Assembly (NCBI GenBank): GCA_015501585.1
Contig: JADNRY010000001.1
Span: forward strand, 1,054,001-1,118,000
Direction: 5' to 3'
Length of the DNA: 64,000 bases
Origin: Rhodocollybia butyracea
Taxonomy: Eukaryota; Basidiomycota; Agaricomycetes; Agaricales; Omphalotaceae
This document shows positions 34,741 through 47,750 of the stretch, one piece after another. The notes below the pieces were generated by a model, which saw only the letters and a program-made list of their open reading frames with translations, did not search any database and was not told the DNA's origin. The translations under genes and the position numbers were made by a program. Position 1 is the stretch's first letter, and each line of letters starts with the position of its first letter.

Positions 34741-34885
34741 ACTCTACATCTCAATTACAGTAACATATTTATTCCGTTGTTGTATATCTTTAGTAATATT
34801 AATTCTTGCTGATGCATATCGTAGAAGAACATGGATCCATACATAAAGCACGTTTGTGTACACTAGATCGAAATAGCGAAATGGT

Positions 34886-37800
34886 CTACCATGGTGACCG
34901 AAGTCCAACACCCCCACCAAGAGACCCGCCCCCTTCTAGCTGTTGTGAAAAGCAGGTTAGTGAACGTATGTTCTAAACAAGTCGATACTTACTACAGTCG
35001 CTATTTGTTTGTGTACCAGAGTCAGATCTACAAAAAGGCTCAGCAAACGATCGAGAAAGAAGGTCGGGCAATTACAATCTAAATAGTCCATTGTCCCGTT
35101 ATTTTGATCCTCCACCAGCATATCGCTAAATTCAATCTCGGCTGCGTCTAAATTCTGCCTTGCGATGAAAAATTTCACTTTTCGCCCCCCGCGTTCAGTA
35201 TTTCGCGCAGCGATGATATTCCAAACCTGCTGGGAAAGAAGGGTCGGTAAGCGTGGTAGTTGTACCTAGAAGAAAAGGGAGTTGAGAAATGGAGGTTAAC
35301 AGCTGGATAAATCAACGCACCATGTGAGGATCTAGATTGAAAATATCGTCCGTCTCGAATAGATCATTCAGCAATTGCGGCGAAACGCTTGATCCAATCC
35401 ATAATATACACGTTTCCTCGTTGTCTGTATCAAGAAGGGCTGATCAGCGATGCTCAATGACAAGAAATCATACCACTGTCCACCTATAAGATACAGCCCA
35501 TCCGCTGTCATCCATTCATGGCTATTCCTCATAACTGAGGGTAGCATTATTGTTTCCTTTTGTAGATTAGATTGTGCTGGTATACCATCAGGGCCAGTTT
35601 CTTCGGATACTACTACCGCCTGCGGTAAAGCAATCGTGTCTTCCAAATCGTGAAGTCCCAAAAGTCGAGGATAGAGGTGATGTATAGTGGACCGGACGCT
35701 CATAGAAAGTAGCCGATGGACATGGAAGTTCCGGACGTCGGAGGAGATGTTACGGGCTGGAATAATCATCGGTTTCGAAAAGACCTGTCAATTCGCAATG
35801 CACACCTTTCAAAGGTTTGGATTTGAGGAGTCCTAATGTATACGTAGGGAGAGATTTGAAGGCCCCGGGTATAAGAAGCTAGAAAAAATCATCAAGGACA
35901 AAGAAGCTAAAGAACTGGATTTAAAACACACTTGCGTAGGTCTCGTTGCGGCTGCACATTTAGTCCTATACCCCAACAACATCGCTGAGCAATTCTCCGT
36001 CAAATCCTCTCTGATGAGAGGCATTTTTTGGCTCGTGAGACTCGATACAGCTAGAGCTACCTTCGGTCATCAACCACATTGGATAAAAAAGTCGACCCAC
36101 CTTTCCTCGTCAGATAAGCTATACATGCATCCACATCTGCATGAAGAAACACGTTCCCTGCCAGCTCGACCACTTGAATTGCCAGGTTAACCAGTCGTAC
36201 TCTTCTCTGCCCTTCAACAGAAGTATACAATACTGCGCATTGGAGGTAGGCGTACTCCCTTGGACTAAGACCAGAGCCAGTGAGTGATCCATGTGCGAGG
36301 GCTACACAGAAAGAGTGATCGGCGTCGAGAACTCCGAAAGCCATGTCCGTGGGATTAGGAGTGTGGAAGTTGCCATATTGGTCTGTTATTCGAAGCCCTT
36401 GTAGGACGAAGAAATTGGTACAAGAAGATGAAACTCAATTTAGCTTTCTCACCTTTTGAACATCGTACCCTAGTCATACAGTCATACCCTGTCGTCCTCC
36501 TCATCAACCGCTGCATCTGAGACTCAAGGATGGGGCCGTCTCGCAGCAAGTCAAATCGGGGATGGAAAAAAATCTCTCCGCCAGTTAACGCAGGAACAGT
36601 GCCTGGCACAAAACGTTACACAATGCTCAATATGCTTAAAACCTGAGCCCACCTATACTCGCGATGTCTACAAACTTGTTATTGCCCAAAAATATCGATA
36701 CGCCAATTCCTTCCTCGGTACACTCTTCCCCGATTTGAGTCCATAGAGGATCGCGAGGGCTGTATAGAACCTTTTCTTTGTCTGTTTCGTAAAGATCAGT
36801 TTCCTTGGGTTGGCCCTGTAGAGCAGCCACGCCGATAGTTGGCATCGTGCTAAGGAAGGTGACGATGTGACCACCTCGGTTTGTCTATTTGCAGAAGGTT
36901 TAGATGATACATTTATGATGGAAAGAAACAGCACATACCAGCGCAGCCTGGCCAGCCCTTACTACCGATCCGAATGCAGCTCCTGTATCTGTCGCGTTGA
37001 CGTAGCGCTGCGGCAGTGCTTGTAGTAATGCTTCCAATGTCGAGCGATATTCCCAAGGATCAACGAAAAGAGACGACTGGAGTGGTACAAAGACCTCATC
37101 TACGTCAGAGACTACTAGAACAGGGCTAGGCACTTTGTCTGACTAGCAGCACTACGTTGAGGAGCCCAATATCTAAAAGGAAAAGGAAGCACGCACTGTC
37201 AAGTCATAAAAATGTAGTGTGCTGTCAAATGTTATGAGCGCAATTCTACTGCCAACCGGGAAGCACGGGTCAAGGATAACCCGGTCATCGCTGGCATCCG
37301 GTCCACCATATAGAATCTTGAGCAATGATATACATGCGGCGTAGAGAAAGTTGGATTGGACCGCCTCGACAGACACATCAAGTGCAAAGAAATAGTTTAT
37401 CGGCTGGGGCGTCCTAGGACCTGTCGGATGGGGCGTAGGAGAAAAATAGGATGGTGTTATCCGCGAAGGAGGGTTGGATGCAAAGTATTCGTCAGAGACG
37501 ACAAAGTCTATAGTCCCTTTACATAGTTCCGGGCGGTCCAAATGATCCAAGCGCATTCCATTGCCGTCTAGATTAGAAAAGTATTCTGAAGCAACAGTGG
37601 ATTCGTGTGTACAGAGATTGCATTTCCATTTACTTCCTCCGGCTGTCCATACACACCATGGGTTGATGTAGGCGCGACATTTTTCACATCTAGCTGGTCC
37701 GGAAGTACCAAGATCAACTAATGGAACTTGTTCGTCTCCGTCTGCAAAGGGCTGGAAGATGGCGGCAAGGGGTACGTTACACTCTGAAGCCAGACGCGAA

Positions 37801-38173
37801 GTATAAGGGAATGCCCAGGTTGTTACGCGCACGTATTTTGGTGAGGAGTTTCCTGTGCAAATTATCAGCATTGAAGCTTTAGATTGGTATATTTCTACGC
37901 ACCTTGATCCACAGCAGTAAAGTCGGTTGTAGCCAAAGGTGCTTTTGTCCCCGGGAGCGTCATATAAGGCTGGCCTTCCCATTGTTGTCGATCTATCTCT
38001 ATTTGTTCCACAGCAGAGGGTACTTGGTTTGGGTCGATCCTTGGACGAAGGCCTACAGCAATTGAGACAATAATTCCCTTAGATACAAAGCGACAACATA
38101 CCGTACCTTGGTATCCATGGCCGGCACTGTGAGGAGGCTGAGGAATATGCGGGGACTGGTCTGGAGATGACAT
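34886..38173 (-). CDS. SEC24: COPII coat cargo-binding subunit Sec24
   Basis: Selects cargo for ER-derived COPII vesicles, together with Sec23. The start at 38173 gives [23 protein letters not shown]. Exon 1 is short and is followed by [19 protein letters not shown]. The Sec23/24 zinc finger reads CEKC then CNLC ([18 protein letters not shown]). The trunk vWA-like domain follows ([39 protein letters not shown], then [14 protein letters not shown] and [15 protein letters not shown]). The helical and gelsolin-like parts run to 34886, ending [10 protein letters not shown]. More than ten introns are present; the last is bounded by a GTAAGT donor near 35006 and joins a final exon at about 34886-34940. 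The N-terminal unstructured region is shorter than in many Sec24 proteins. Confidence 0.95.
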
Positions 38174-38330
38174 GACTGTATTGTAGATATTCCTGATTAG
38201 AAGAGCATTTGGAGGGGAAAGAAGTTGAACTTGTGATGGGCGCTTGATATCTAAGCGCTCTGGCCCCTGATGATACTTGGCTAATAATAGAACTGATATT
38301 TATCAACTTCGTCGATGCATTACACAAAAA

Positions 38331-39101
38331 TGGATACCGAGCTTGGTCAAAAGCAATGGAGGTTGTGGCGGCTAAGAGTCCAGGTTACGAAATTTGGGCA
38401 GGAAGTTTTAACGAGGTGAAGAGGAGAAGTGAGTCGCTCTCAAAGACGAGACCGTTTCTCCTGGGCCCCAATGCAGCTGTGAGTAACTTAGGTTGATGCC
38501 GTTACATCCTTTTACCCATTTTTGTGCAGGAACCAAAAGGGAACTGGGTAGCAGGTTAGAAAACACTGGGGGACCACGCTCTCCTGGAGGTCTGCGCCGC
38601 TCTTGCCTATGACTACGTTCTCGGAAGTGCTGCAACTGGCTCGCTTGCCATTGGCTTTAGCGTAAAATTTGCTGCTCATGCTGTTTAGCGAGTAGTTCTG
38701 CTACGTGATTATTTGCATGATTAACATATTACTCAGATAGCTTGCGCTATCGATGAATGGAAGGTGTCCCTGTTGATTGGGAATATGACCCAAATCGCAA
38801 AAGCTTGGTATCGGAAATCGAACGCGCCATCTTGGATTTTCGCCGTAGGAATCGGGATGAATGGGCGGAGTTTAGAAGGAAACTTGATAGTTACACACTG
38901 ACAGGTTCCTCTCAGAAAAATCTCCCTTCCTTTGGCAGAACAACCTACTTTAATGTGGGTCTGTTTTCTGAAGGCAAACCTGATTCAGAGGTGAAACTGG
39001 AACAACGATTTGCACCAGAACCGGACGTACACATAGATGCCATCCTTATGTGGCAACAGAGGGAAAGGGAGTCTCCAGATAAAAACTCATCAGCCCGGTG
39101 A
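38331..39101 (+). CDS. uncertain coding-like segments, including 114-residue ORF
   Basis: Two stretches look partly coding. An ORF at 38757-39101 reads MEGVPVDWEYDPNRKSLVSE then FRRRNRDEWAEFRRKLD; it is charged, probably helical, and has no known domain. Upstream (about 38356-38688) one frame gives KTRPFLLGPNAA and, across a possible intron, LAYDYVLGSAATGSLAIGFSV, a possible membrane helix. I could not join them into one model: an in-frame stop precedes the ATG at 38757. This could be one poorly resolved gene transcribed divergently from SEC24, or two unrelated ORFs. Confidence 0.35.
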
Positions 39102-40808
39102 TAGCAGACCAACTCGCACTAGTGGGGCCGTCGGTGTAGAAAACAGGGGTAACTTGGTATTCTCCCATAAGTAGTCTTTCTACTCGTTCCATCTTTCCCT
39201 CCTCTGGCCCAGTCTTTTGGGGTGGCGAGAAACAGTTCTGGGGTTACTATGTACTGCGTCGTATATGTATTATCCATTAGAGGTCAGCTGCGCGATGTGT
39301 TAGTTGTGTTCTTGGTTGTGTTACCACCGTAGGCGGTACCACATCTTCCGAAAAATACAGGGAAGCGAATAATCCTGGAATCTGAGATAGTCTCAAGATG
39401 AAGGAAGGAAAGAACCGGTGCGGCCCCATTGAGGAACACTGTGAGATATCTTCCGTTTGTTGAGAAACAGCAACGTCAACCTTCAGGCCTCAGCGAGAGG
39501 GGAATCGCAACGACGTGGTACGAGTGAAACAACGATTAAGGTTATGTAACTACATACATGTGACTAGCGTACAAGCAGCGGAACGACCGAGCAACATACT
39601 CCAACACCGTTGCAAAGGCCCACTTGGCGTGTGCACTCAAAATTATATGGTCGAAAGTTCCAAAATATATACTGCTCTCTAGCAACTGTCTTATCTGCTT
39701 CGAAATCGTTCTTCGCCTTTGGCTGACCCTGCTCTTTCTCGCTGCTGTCAAAAAAAAACGTTCCCCGAAATCTAACCAAGTTTCACTAAATCCGGGGGGA
39801 AATTCGCTACGGGATATCATCAAGACACCCAACCTTTGTATAGGTCACATGGTGTGACGGATGTGACGGCTGCAAATACGCTTGCGCGCTTGACAAGTTT
39901 ACCTTCGATCATGCTCTACTGGCCACGCTGACGCTGCCACTTGCTGAACAGGTCGCGCTGCCTTCTGCTGAACAAAATGCCTTATTACATTACTTTAACA
40001 CTAATGACAACGGGTACACAATCTCAAGTGATGTTATGTACTGCTGGAAATCCTTCTGTCTAGAGCAAGGCGGCAAACACATCAGTTGAAGACTACCTGT
40101 ATGGGATTGGTAGGGGTGGATGTGGTGGTCTAGGTGCGCGCTTAGCTTCTTCTGTCTCTACACCCCAACCACCATTAATCTTTATTGCGGATTTAAGACT
40201 GATGAAATCGTTGACCTTGTCAATATCCTCATTTGGAACCCGATTTTGGGTCCCAAAAGTTGAAGCCCTGGGCCTTCTTGCTGCCAGCCATGATCTTTGT
40301 GAGGGTCACTCGGTACTTGCAACCGAAGTGTTGCTACCAATGATTTTTTATTTTTCTCGATAACACGCGGAAATATCTCCTCGCCTGCGACTCCGATAGT
40401 ATTCTCCACCCTGACAAGCTTGTTAACTATACTATGCATGCTGTCGAGGATGGGTTGTCCGATTGCGCTGGATATCTGCATTGTACTATTAGGAAAATGT
40501 CCTCCCAGTGATGGCCAGAAGTTGCATATAAAGACTCCAAGAAAAATGCGTGCTGTCAACAATCAAGCTTAATCAAGCTTTTTCTCTTCCGAACAAGAAC
40601 TGCTGGTAATTCGCCAAGACCGTATATGAACTCAATTTACTTCCATAACGCGTCACATTAACCCCGATACTCGTTTCGATCGACTATATAATACAGATTC
40701 AAACTGGCGAGTTTTCTTCGCGTTCCTTTTGCTTTCCCTTCGTTTTTCCGCCTTTCCTTTTCACATCACACTCCTTTTTAACCTCGCCCTTGCTAAGCTC
40801 CTGTTGCG
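39102..40808. other. 1.7 kb intergenic region, GH47 promoter at right end
   Basis: No gene I can support. A 126-residue minus-strand ORF (40182-40562) has no recognisable domain. The right end has TATATAAT near 40685 and a long pyrimidine-rich tract from about 40715 to 40800, typical of a strongly expressed fungal promoter. Confidence 0.5.
40685..40692 (+). promoter_or_regulatory. TATA box of the GH47 mannosidase gene
   Basis: TATATAAT lies 124 bases upstream of the ATG at 40809 and is followed by a CT-rich stretch, a common arrangement at fungal promoters. Confidence 0.5.
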
Positions 40809-43145
40809 ATGGTTCTGACTGCCCTCGTCAATACCGTTGTACTATCTATCCTTTTCAACTATCCCTACAGCGCACTCGGCGGTGCAGTCCAATCTGGGAC
40901 GCCTGTTCCTGCCAATTATCAAGGCTACGCGGACAAGGTCAAACAGATCTTCGTTAACAGCTATTCTGCTTACGAGTAAGTTTTTAATTATTTACATCCC
41001 TTACTTAGACAGAGTTGACGCGATTTATCATTTAGGCAATACGCCTACGGACACGATGACCTAAACCCGGTCTCTGAAAGCGCTCAAGATGATAGAAATG
41101 GTTTTGGAGCGACAATATTTGACGCCATGACCACAATGGTATGACTCCCTCTGGCATTCATTAGCATTGGATTAATCTGGTCGTTTTTAGTACATTATGG
41201 GCTTAACGGTACGCGTAATCGCCTATACTCCCAGTTAGAACCTCGCTAATCTTCGAATCAGGACCAACTCAACAATGCCACGGCGTTTGCTTTTCAAGTG
41301 GATTTCAGTCAATCACACACCCCCTCCACCATTAGTATCTTCGAGACCACTATTCGATACCTAGGCGCTATGATGAGCTACACTGACTTGGCTTCCAACA
41401 CGGAACTCGTTGGTCAGAACAATATTGACCTCGTTGGTCAGGCCAGGACACTTGCGGATAACATGGCTGCAGTCGCCTGGTCTTCTGTGAGTCAACGATT
41501 CGTTCAGAGTCAAAGTTGAGCTGACAAGAGCAAATACCCAGAACAACGTTATACCTTATCCCGAGGTCGTTTTCGGCAGCTCGTCTGACTCGCAGTCAGA
41601 TGATGTGAGATCTTTTTCTATATAACGAGGGGCTACTACTTACTACCTCTCTCAGTCGTCTAATGTTGCTGAAGCAGGATCTCTTGCTTTAGAATGGTCA
41701 ACTTTGAGCAAGTACGCCCAGGACTCCAAGTACGCGGACCTGGCAGTCGGTGCGTTGCGTCACATCGCAGCTTTGCCAGTGCGTTCATTCGCGTATACCT
41801 TGTGTCTTCGTGCTAATGCACGTCGTATTCTAGAACCCTCCCCTTCTCGGTCTTCCCGCGCAGTCAATCATTCCAAGTTCTGGCGAAACTAGTGGTGCAT
41901 ACGTGGTAGGTGTAGTTAATTCTGACTTGTCAATGAGTTGCTTATCATACTTCGTTACAATTAGACGTGGGGTGGTGAGCTTACCCATTATTGTAAACAA
42001 CGAGTACACTCACACTCTGTCACAAATTAGGAGGCACAGATAGCTATCTCGAATATCTCATCAAGTATGCTCGTTTGAGTAATTCCGATGACTCCATTTA
42101 TGTGGATACGTGGAAGGCTGCGGTAGACTCTTCGATCAGGGTTTTGATGAGGGTATGTCTTCTCTGTGCTCGCTGGCTTCTTCTTGCCGAATCTTAAGGG
42201 TTTTTTCCAGAATTCTACTTCGGCGGATGGGAACCATGTTTACATTGCGGACTGGAATGATGGTCAGATTCTTCATGTTGGTTCTAATTTAGAGTGTTTT
42301 CATGGCGGAAACTGGATCCTTGGTATGCATTTTTGTTTGACGAGAACTTATTATTTGAACGATGCTAACTGAAGGTCATCTATAGGAGGTAAGATGACCA
42401 ACAACGAGACCATTGTAAACTACGGCCTTGCACTCGTTGATGCGTGCTGGAATACCTACAGTAGTACCGCGTAAGCTTATTATCTTGTACCAGCTGTGCT
42501 CCACTTGACCGTGTTTTTTCTCCTTTTTCTAGAACTAAGATTGGCCCCGAATCCTTTGCCTACGAAAGCTCTGACGGGAACTTTACCGGGAGCTCAGGTC
42601 CAAGTGATGCGGAACAAGCGTATTTCAACCAACATGGTTATTATATTACCGATTCGCATTATTATATGCGCCCCGAAGTACTGGAGTCAAACTTTTACGC
42701 ATGGAGAGCCACCGGGGATACTAAGTATCTCGATAATGCGGTTTCCTTTGTAGACAGTATCATGCAATACCTCCCTGCAGAAGTTGGCTACGCTGGGCTG
42801 GACGACGTGAACTCGAAAAACTCTGCAAAGGATGACAATATGCCGTCGTTTTGGTTTGCTGAGGTTTTGAAGTACCTGTACGTGGTGGACCTTTTCTCTT
42901 ATCGGACAAGGACTGATGATATATATATTCAGGTATCTAACCTTCGATGATCCATCGCATATCAGTCTTGATCAATGTGAGTAGTTTATTAATCGTGAAA
43001 CTTGCTCAGGCTAATGTGGTGCTTTTGTCATAGATGTATTCAGTTAGTATCTTTTCAGTTTTCTCGATGGCGATGCTTACTTTTTCGAATTTCAGATACC
43101 GAAGCTCACCCTCTGTGGGCGCCTCCCGCTAAAGCTGTTTATTGA
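40809..43145 (+). CDS. GH47 class I alpha-1,2-mannosidase
   Basis: Trims alpha-1,2-linked mannose from N-glycans in the secretory route or outside the cell. Fifteen exons sum to 515 residues. The hydrophobic N-terminus (MVLTALVNTVVLSILFNY) acts as signal sequence or anchor. Conserved blocks: SYSAYEQYAYGHDDLNPVS, FETTIRYLGAMMSYTDL, LALEWSTLSKYAQDSKYADL, TWGGGTDSYLEYLIK, ECFHGGNWILGG, YYMRPEVLESNFYAWRATGD, MPSFWFAEVLKYLYLTF and the C-terminal VFNTEAHPLW, which carries the Ca2+-binding Thr. Very short exons: 41191-41208 (18 nt), 41965-41974 (10 nt) and 43034-43042 (9 nt, splitting VFN). All junctions are GT-AG and the protein is intact. Confidence 0.95.
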
Positions 43146-43956
43146 GTCACTTGTTGAGCGTCTGCTCCTTCTCGAATTGTACTTTATCAATTGTGGCGTC
43201 GATGAGCTGACAGAAACATCACATTCGTTTGATACCGATCCGATTTTTTCTCCCTCCTTTCCTGTGTAAGTACCTATATACAAAGTAATTACTATACTGT
43301 TCACCGGAATTTAAACAGTCACCGGACTCACTTGGAGAGACTTCATTTGCGGTGGCTTCGTTTTGCGTTGACTCTAAGCTTTATCATCTGAAGGGTTGTT
43401 GCTCGATCAGTGTTGTAGCCGTCCGAGCAGATATCCGAGTTGCTCGCTGTTGCCCCCCTTGCGTTGAAGGTTGGAAGGGTGCCGTTCAAATATGTAGCGA
43501 GAGAATAGAACACCGCAACATACTCTTCTTTCTCGCTACATACTTAGTATGCACAGCTTCATTTTTCCTGTTGTCGTAATGTTTTATTATCCACAAAACC
43601 GGTCAGAGACCAGTGAATAGTATTTCAGGTCCACATTGGACACCGGAGTCGGAGACACGTTCTTTGAAGCAGGGTGATCTCGGTACCGATGACTATAGTT
43701 GATATGATACAAATTCCAGGAAGGACCTTTCTCAAGATGGCCAGCCTTGCGAGAGCTGCGGCATTTAGATGGCTCATCATAATGATAGTCAGTATCTATC
43801 GATGTTGAATCTCTGCCCAAGAAGGCGAGGATCCTCTTCGAGATGCTGATAAAAATCTCATCCTGACAAGTTCCCATTTCACCATTTCACCTGCCATTTT
43901 TTTCCCGTGATTCGACGCTTGGACCTTCTTATTATGTAAATCGCGGACAAACAATT
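43146..43956. other. intergenic region
   Basis: Between the GH47 and phosphodiesterase genes. A minus-strand ORF at 43587-43877 has no domain. Pyrimidine-rich before 43957. No other feature seen. Confidence 0.5.
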
Positions 43957-46772
43957 ATGGTTCTGCCACGCGGTTCTTCATCAACGTCCAGTGCCACGCG
44001 AGATTCACCTCAGCCTCTAAACTTGCCTTGTACTTGTTCATCCACTGTATTATCATCTCCAAGATACCCTTCTTGCTTTTATTTCTCTCCCAAAAGATAC
44101 GATATCACTTTATCTTGTCAAAATTCACAATTATCTGGTCCAGCTGTTGGTATGAAGCACTCCCGGCCTCGCAGCGCCGATCTCGGTGGCTTGCATCTCG
44201 CTACAGCGGGCAGTGGCTCTGGTCAGGGATGGCTGGGCTCTGGCGAATCTCTGCAGTATGCTCTTCGTCGTTTTTACTGTCGCTTGATGCTTATCTTGTC
44301 CTTCAGAATTCGTTTTGCGGGGCTTTTGACGGATATGTACAACGAAACTTTGAACGCTGTTAATGAGCGCGATGCAGAATTGTGAGTAAGCTTTCGAAAA
44401 ACCTGCGCAGGACTAATAAATCTGTAATCAGTGCCCCGACAGATTTACCTCAAGAATCACGGACTCGGCTTATCCACTCTCTCGATAGTTGGAGTTTCCA
44501 GCCTCTCAATCTCCCAGACGAAGAGGTATTGGCATGTACGATGATGCTGTTTGAAGCCTTGTTTCGTATAGAAAATATGCAGGCCTGCCTTGGCCTCTCT
44601 CTCAGTGCGTCGGCTTGTTTCTTCCTGTGGTTGATTCTCACCGTTCTCTCTCCTCAGAGGACCAAATCTACCCTTTAATCCATCACCTTCGCCGAATCTA
44701 TCGGTGGGAAAATACCTATCACAACTTTGAACACGCCCTCGACGTTCTTCAATGCTGTTACATCTTCCTCAGGTCAGCTGGTATGGTCCCATCCGTATCT
44801 ATTCTTCTGGATGAAGACCCTGACCGAATATGGGTCTCTCAACATGAATTCGACTCCGGGCCACTAGTAACGTGTCTTGGTCTCAAGGAACTTTTCGTTG
44901 TATATATCGCCGCTATAGGGCACGACGTAGCACATCCAGGCTTTACAAATCGCTTCATGCAGAATGCAGAGACCCCTCTGTCGATGGTTTATGATGGGAA
45001 ATCGGCGTTGGAACAGATGCATTGTAGTCTGCTGTTAAGGATCATGCGACATTATGGGCTCGGCCCGTTATTAGACGACAACGGGACTCGCAGTGTCAAG
45101 AAATTACTATCCGAAACAGTGCTGGCCACTGACATGAGCGTACATGGGACTTTCATGCAGAATTTCAGAACTTTGGTAGACGACTCTAAAGCGAGGCAAG
45201 GAAAAACGGAAACGGACGATCCGCTTTGGAGGCGGCAGGTTTTATTATGCCAGGGAATTATGAAGTGTGCTGATATTAGCAATCCAGTGAGCAACACTAA
45301 AGTCATTTTTTACTTCTTTCCCATTAACTGCTGTCCAGTTCCGGCCGTACCATGTTTCACAGCACTGGGCGGTGGCATTGATGGGCGAATGGACATCCCA
45401 GGCGATGCTCGAGAAATATATGGACTTGCCAACCACAGTCCAATGTTCTGACGATCCTCTGTCCGAAGCCAAAGGTCAAGTATTCTTCATTAACACATTC
45501 GCGAAACCGCTATTAGAGTTGATGGTGGAGGCATTACCAGGTGTGTATTCACTTTTTTGATAATTAGAAGTGTTAACAGGTTCTGCAGAGCTTCAGCCAC
45601 ATCTGGTCCAATGTTTAGACAACCTCCGGCTTTGGCAGTCTCGTCAGAACGACCTTTTAGCTGAATTAAAAGCTACGGATCCTCCAACTACAGCTGCAGC
45701 TCCTTCACCTGTTCCCTCTTCCCCGTCATTATCGACGTCTTCCTCTTCTCGCTTACGCCAAGACGATTACCTTACGGTCTTTCCACTCGCTCTGCCGAAA
45801 CACCACCCATACCGTAACATTTCGCATGTCGATCCCATACGTTATCCTTCTGTAGGAAGTGATGAAGAGGGTGAAAGTGACGTTACCGGTGATGTACCAG
45901 CGGATGGCGTGGAAAGAGGGAGGTGGATCAAGGAGGGCACAAAAGTTGATCATCCCGAGTTCCCCCGTAGTTCTGCTTCCTCAGCCTCCCTCTTCTGGCC
46001 TGCTTCGGCTACAGGAACGAAAGAAACGCCATCTCCGCTCTCAAATCCGGTTGCGGAATGTACAGCCAGAACGAGCATTTCCCCTTCATCCTCGATATCG
46101 ATTTCGATGTCATCACCCAGCTCTCCGTGTGCGAGCATCTCAGATTTGTCGTCTGTCTCTGGTGATTCTGAATACATGTCCGTTGGTGAAAGCTTGGGAG
46201 CGAGCTCATATCGCAGTGCTGCAAGTCCTGGTGCTGGTAGCATTCATGGTTCCAAAGGCTCCGTGAACGGTAAATTTCAAGTCAGGCATGAAGGAAGCCC
46301 CTCTCTTTCAAGTACAAGTAACAACGGAAACAGGAACGGCTCATCTTCGTCGAACTACAACAGCCATAATTCTACCCCGATTCATCTGCTCGACCCTCAT
46401 GCTGGGCTTCGAGCTGCAGCAGATAGTGCCCAGCCGATGCTAAGGAAGAAAAAATCTATGTTGAACCGCAAATCATGGGGTGCTCCAGGAGAATATGCCT
46501 ATATACACGCGAATATGACAGGAAAACTGGAGAATGGCCAGATCGGTATGGGCACAGATTCGTCGCTTTCCCCTCCTCCATTGAGCAGCCCTGCTACTTT
46601 TGGCAATGAACTTCAGTTCAAATCGGACCCGCCTCTAGCCGATAACAGTTCTATGCTGAGTCCTCCTTATTCAGCAATGAGAACACCCGAACCGGTAAAG
46701 AAGTCGATAGCAACAATTTTGGTCTCTCAGCCACATCCGCATTCCAGAGATGCTCAACCACATTCTCCATAG
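43957..46772 (+). CDS. 3',5'-cyclic-nucleotide (cAMP) phosphodiesterase, class I
   Basis: Hydrolyses cAMP and so lowers PKA signalling; resembles yeast Pde2. Exons 43957-44255, 44307-44381, 44432-44604, 44658-45286, 45339-45540 and 45589-46772 sum to 853 residues. The catalytic HD domain has YHNFEHALDV, the metal-binding GHDVAHPGFTN, ATDMSVHG and MKCADISNP followed by FRPYHVSQHWAVALMGEW. The N-terminus is variable and the start at 43957 is the first suitable ATG, so it is less certain. A C-terminal extension of about 380 residues after LVQCLDNLRLWQSRQ is Ser/Pro-rich and low complexity; it may be regulatory. Confidence 0.94.
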
Positions 46773-47750
46773 TGGCCACACTGCTGTCTTGAACCAATCG
46801 CAGGTCCCGCCCGGCCACTAGTTGAACAATCAGGAATAATTTCCTATTTTCGATTGGTCGTGTCCGGTGTCTTGTTTCCTTACGCTTTTCGGGTTTTGGT
46901 GCGTTGAGGTTTTATTTTTTTTCCAGTTCGGGGTATCCTGTCTATGATCGTCTCATTTCTTCATCACGATCCTCGATGCCAAGTTCCAACACGCGAATCC
47001 CTTCATCTAAGGGTGTTCATTTTTTTTCATGACTTCTGGGGTATTTTGTCTCTTCTCTGTATCCATCCTTTATCGTACATTCGTTTACGTATCTGACGTT
47101 AACTTACTCCAGTTTGTCGTTTAACTTCGTAACTTCATATCTGCGTCTGGTCGAGCGTTGGCTCATCTTCCTCGCATCCTCATACTGTATACCCTGATCA
47201 TCCATACATATCTGGATCTTTGCATGATACTCTTCTGCTCTTGACACAGACTATCCTTTCTTCTCTATTCTTGTTGTTTTCTGATCTCCCCGTAAATGAT
47301 TTACAGTCTCTTTGTATTGCCATGTAGCTTTAGGAAAATCATCTAGTTTATCGCTATCATTGAGCTCGAGCTTCAGTGTACTAAAAGTTAAATTCCTTCG
47401 CTATGGTGGGTAGCGATCGCGCAAAAGTTACACCAGCAGGACTGCCAGTATGTAAGTTGTCTCCCCTAGGCAGACTCTATACGTTTGTTCACAGGCGAGC
47501 AGTGCAAACTTGTATACAGTATGTAAGTGCTGAACCGACTGATAGAGCTGACATCTATCATGATATTCCACTTTTTAACCGAGAGTGACGATTTTTCGCA
47601 GGGTTGAAGCTTTCCTTCGGGCTCGATAGCGACGGTGGCGGCAGAAAATAAAATAATTTTCTCTTTCGAAGTTCAAACAACTACTATCCGATTTCAACAG
47701 GCGCCAGGCTTGACCGGCGTCTAACCGTTACTCTTCGACCGTTGCTTCAC
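46773..47750. other. intergenic region
   Basis: About 980 bases, T-rich after the phosphodiesterase stop (long 3' UTR likely). One short ORF (47403-47588) without a domain. No gene seen. Confidence 0.5.

Noticed and set aside
40182..40562. 126-residue minus-strand ORF starting MLTARIFLGVF
   Set aside because: Open and with a hydrophobic start, but no domain, no splice context and no promoter evidence; it could be chance in a 1.7 kb gap.
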